Shown piece after piece: positions 5,533 to 6,969 of a DNA stretch of 6,969 nt (position 1 is the first letter of the stretch; each line of letters opens with the position of its first letter). The notes beneath the pieces are model-generated. The model was not told the DNA's origin and did no database searches. It saw only the letters and a list, made by a program, of their open reading frames with translations. Origin of the DNA: an uncultured Ruminococcus sp. (GTDB lineage Bacteria > Bacillota > Clostridia > Oscillospirales > CAG-272); NCBI GenBank assembly GCA_902765885.1, contig CACXBN010000176.1, forward strand, positions 1 to 6,969, in the 5' to 3' direction. Position numbers and translations under genes: made by a program.

Positions 5533-6828
5533 TTATATGATTCTAGAGGCTCCACTCTTCCTGACATTCAGCACATAGCATGAACCTTTTCCGAACACTG
5601 ATTCAATCATGTCAGAATATTCATCGGTTAGCTCGGATGGAACGAAAGCCTGGATAGTGCCGGCAAAGCCTCCTCCGTGAATCCTGCATACTCCGTCCGT
5701 GCCCTTGAGAAAATCTTCAGTGAGATACAGAGCCAAGGAGAGTCCCTGTTCGTTCACATTTTTCACTGTATAAACATTCTGAAGATATTTGTAGCTGGAG
5801 TTTCCGCTTGCGGTGACTCCTTTCTTGAACTCTTCAAAGTTTCCGGATTTTAAAGCAGCAACTTGCTTTGCAACTCTTTCGTTTTCATCATAAAAATGCA
5901 TTGCTCTCAGAATCGCGCGATCTCCCAGTTCTTCCCTTATTGCCGGTCTGGTTCTGAGAAGTTTCAGAAATTCGTCTTTGGATGCTTCTCTGAGAACTGA
6001 CTTGCCCATGTATGCAGCTGCTTTTTTCATTTCAGCGGGTACCGATGCATAGTCTTCATTCAGGTCGGCATGATTGCCTCCTGTATTAACAATACACAGA
6101 TCATAGCCGTGTTTTGAAAGGTCAAAATCCAATTTCTCTATCACGGGAGAAGAGGGATTCAGAAAGTCGATCGTGATGAATCCTCCGACTGCACATGCAG
6201 TCTGATCCATAAGTCCGCATGGCTTTCCGAAATATGTGTTTTCGGCATATTGTGCCATTTTGGCAATCTCCACATTGGACACTTCTCCGTTATTGTAGAG
6301 GTGATTAAGAATATTGCCTACCATAACTTCAAATGCTGCTGAAGAACTAAGTCCGGAGCCTTTCAGAACATTTGACGTCGTATATGCATCAAATCCGCCA
6401 ATTCTGTAGCCTGCATTGAGAAATGCTTTTTCCATGCCTGCGATGATCGATTCGGATTTGTAATATTTATTCGGATCCGGTTTTTCCACAGCTCCCGCAT
6501 AAACAATATCTTCGGGAAAACCTTCAGATTTGATTCTGACGGTGCCTGTCATGCTCTTTTTGGCGATTGCAAGTATGTCGAGATTTATACATGCGGCGAT
6601 AACTTTGCCGTGATTATGGTCGGTATGATTCCCGGAGATCTCGCTTCTGCCACCTACTGAGAAGACAGAAAGATCACCATCTCCATATATCTCGGTGAAT
6701 CTGTCTACAGCCTCGGAATACCTTTTCGTCTGTTCCGGTATCTTTTTTTCGGAAATCGAGAGATTCTCCTTTAATGCTTTTGCAAAACCAATGTCATTAA
6801 TGGCTTTTTTTAGTTCGATTGAATCCAT
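5533..6828 (-). CDS. galK: Galactokinase family sugar kinase (GHMP superfamily)
   Basis: Galactokinase phosphorylates alpha-D-galactose at C1 with ATP, the first committed step of the Leloir pathway, in the cytoplasm. The protein has 431 residues from the ATG at 6828, chosen because GGAG lies eight bases upstream; a GTG at 6837 overlaps that site. The galactokinase signature region is at 60-74 (GRSEISGNHTDHNHG), with R61, H68 and D70 in sugar-binding positions. The GHMP ATP loop is GSGLSSSAAFE at 157-167, the catalytic Asp is D208 in KPCGLMDQ, and the C-terminal motif GGGFAGT is at 385-391. In canonical enzymes the signature reads GEHTDYN; here Glu is Asn (N67) and the next part is HNH. I recall this version from clostridial galactokinases, so the family call is firm but galactose specificity is less so. 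No galT, galE, transporter or regulator is in the window. It is the first gene of a four-gene minus-strand cluster. Confidence 0.88.
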   Translation of the reverse strand: MDSIELKKAINDIGFAKALKENLSISEKKIPEQTKRYSEAVDRFTEIYGDGDLSVFSVGGRSEISGNHTDHNHGKVIAACINLDILAIAKKSMTGTVRIKSEGFPEDIVYAGAVEKPDPNKYYKSESIIAGMEKAFLNAGYRIGGFDAYTTSNVLKGSGLSSSAAFEVMVGNILNHLYNNGEVSNVEIAKMAQYAENTYFGKPCGLMDQTACAVGGFITIDFLNPSSPVIEKLDFDLSKHGYDLCIVNTGGNHADLNEDYASVPAEMKKAAAYMGKSVLREASKDEFLKLLRTRPAIREELGDRAILRAMHFYDENERVAKQVAALKSGNFEEFKKGVTASGNSSYKYLQNVYTVKNVNEQGLSLALYLTEDFLKGTDGVCRIHGGGFAGTIQAFVPSELTDEYSDMIESVFGKGSCYVLNVRKSGASRII

Positions 6829-6858
6829 AAAGCACACTCCAAAAATATGTTTGCATTG

Positions 6859-6887
6859 ATTATACAGTAACGGACGGAAAAAATAAA
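6859..6887 (-). promoter_or_regulatory. Likely promoter of the galK-rlmH cluster
   Basis: On the minus strand an exact TATAAT lies at 6864-6859, about 30 bases before the galK ATG. With a 17-base spacer the -35 would be TTTATT at 6887-6882, a poor match to TTGACA, so the promoter may be weak or need an activator. The leader would be only about 24 bases, including GGAG at 6838-6841. Confidence 0.55.
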
Positions 6888-6893
6888 GAACAA

Positions 6894-6915
6894 AAAGTTA
6901 ACAGAATAAAGTTAA
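6894..6915. repeat. Short direct repeat upstream of galK
   Basis: AAAGTTAA occurs at 6894-6901 and again at 6908-6915, with start points 14 bases apart, just upstream of the galK -35 region. Such a pair could be a binding site for a regulator, but the units are only eight bases and A/T-rich, so chance is quite possible. Confidence 0.25.
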
Positions 6916-6969
6916 GACGTCTCTATCATTTTTTCCGCACAAAGGGTATCTCCAGTAATGGACACTCAG
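6916..6969. other. Unassigned right edge
   Basis: No gene can be supported in the last 54 bases. A plus-strand frame from the TAA at 6913-6915 stays open to the edge and contains an ATG at 6958 (MDTQ...), with AAGGG ending 11 bases upstream. A gene divergent from galK could therefore start here. A short minus-strand frame (GTG at 6965 to TAA at 6914) is also open but has no recognisable product. AGACGTCT at 6915-6922 is an eight-base palindrome. Confidence 0.3.

Noticed and set aside
5525..5578. Plus-strand mini-ORF of 17 codons (MKDYMILEAPLFLTFST) with AGGAG eight bases upstream
   Set aside because: The plus-strand ribosome site is just the other arm of the palindrome that holds the membrane-protein Shine-Dalgarno, and the ORF is antisense to the galK 3' end with no plus-strand promoter seen.
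6901..6965. Minus-strand frames at the right edge, considered as the tail of a gene upstream of galK
   Set aside because: Each is very short, stops appear in all frames, and none gives a recognisable protein end; the window edge prevents a decision.

Overview
The window reads as chromosomal DNA from a low-to-mid GC, Gram-positive anaerobe of the class Clostridia. Pointers are an S-layer-homology (SLH) protein tail, strong AGGAG-type Shine-Dalgarno sites, a textbook sigma-A promoter, a stand-alone PduL-type phosphotransacylase, and a galactokinase of the GNHTDH type that I associate with Clostridia from memory. No database search was possible, so the genus is not assigned. No RNA gene, CRISPR array, insertion sequence or phage gene was seen, and no stretch over 300 bases lacks a gene.

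Left half, plus strand. The 3' end of an SLH-domain protein runs in from the left edge. A hairpin and a promoter lie in the 183-base gap that follows. Next comes a full-length, divergent GyrB/ParE-like type IIA topoisomerase subunit with no A subunit beside it. Its 3' end overlaps the start of a short RluA-family pseudouridine synthase, so the two are probably one transcript. A perfect TTGACA-N17-TATAAT promoter then drives a monocistronic pduL gene for acyl-CoA/acyl-phosphate exchange. A strong hairpin with a 15-bp stem closes this half and probably terminates transcription from both sides.

Right half, minus strand, read from right to left. A compact four-gene cluster is likely to be one operon: galactokinase, a small three-helix membrane protein, RlmH (23S rRNA pseudouridine-1915 N3-methyltransferase), and a small protein whose C-terminal half resembles SecB-like chaperones. 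Gaps are 25, 4 and 25 bases, and a TATAAT box lies upstream of galK. No other Leloir-pathway gene is present, so galK appears to be co-transcribed with ribosome-maintenance and unknown genes.

Most of the window looks like ordinary core genome. The points that merit a second look are the orphan topoisomerase B subunit with altered motifs, the possible SecB-like protein next to rlmH, the galactokinase with Asn in place of the sugar-contacting Glu, and a Shine-Dalgarno sequence sitting inside a perfect palindrome. I did not find convincing evidence for a new multi-gene system.
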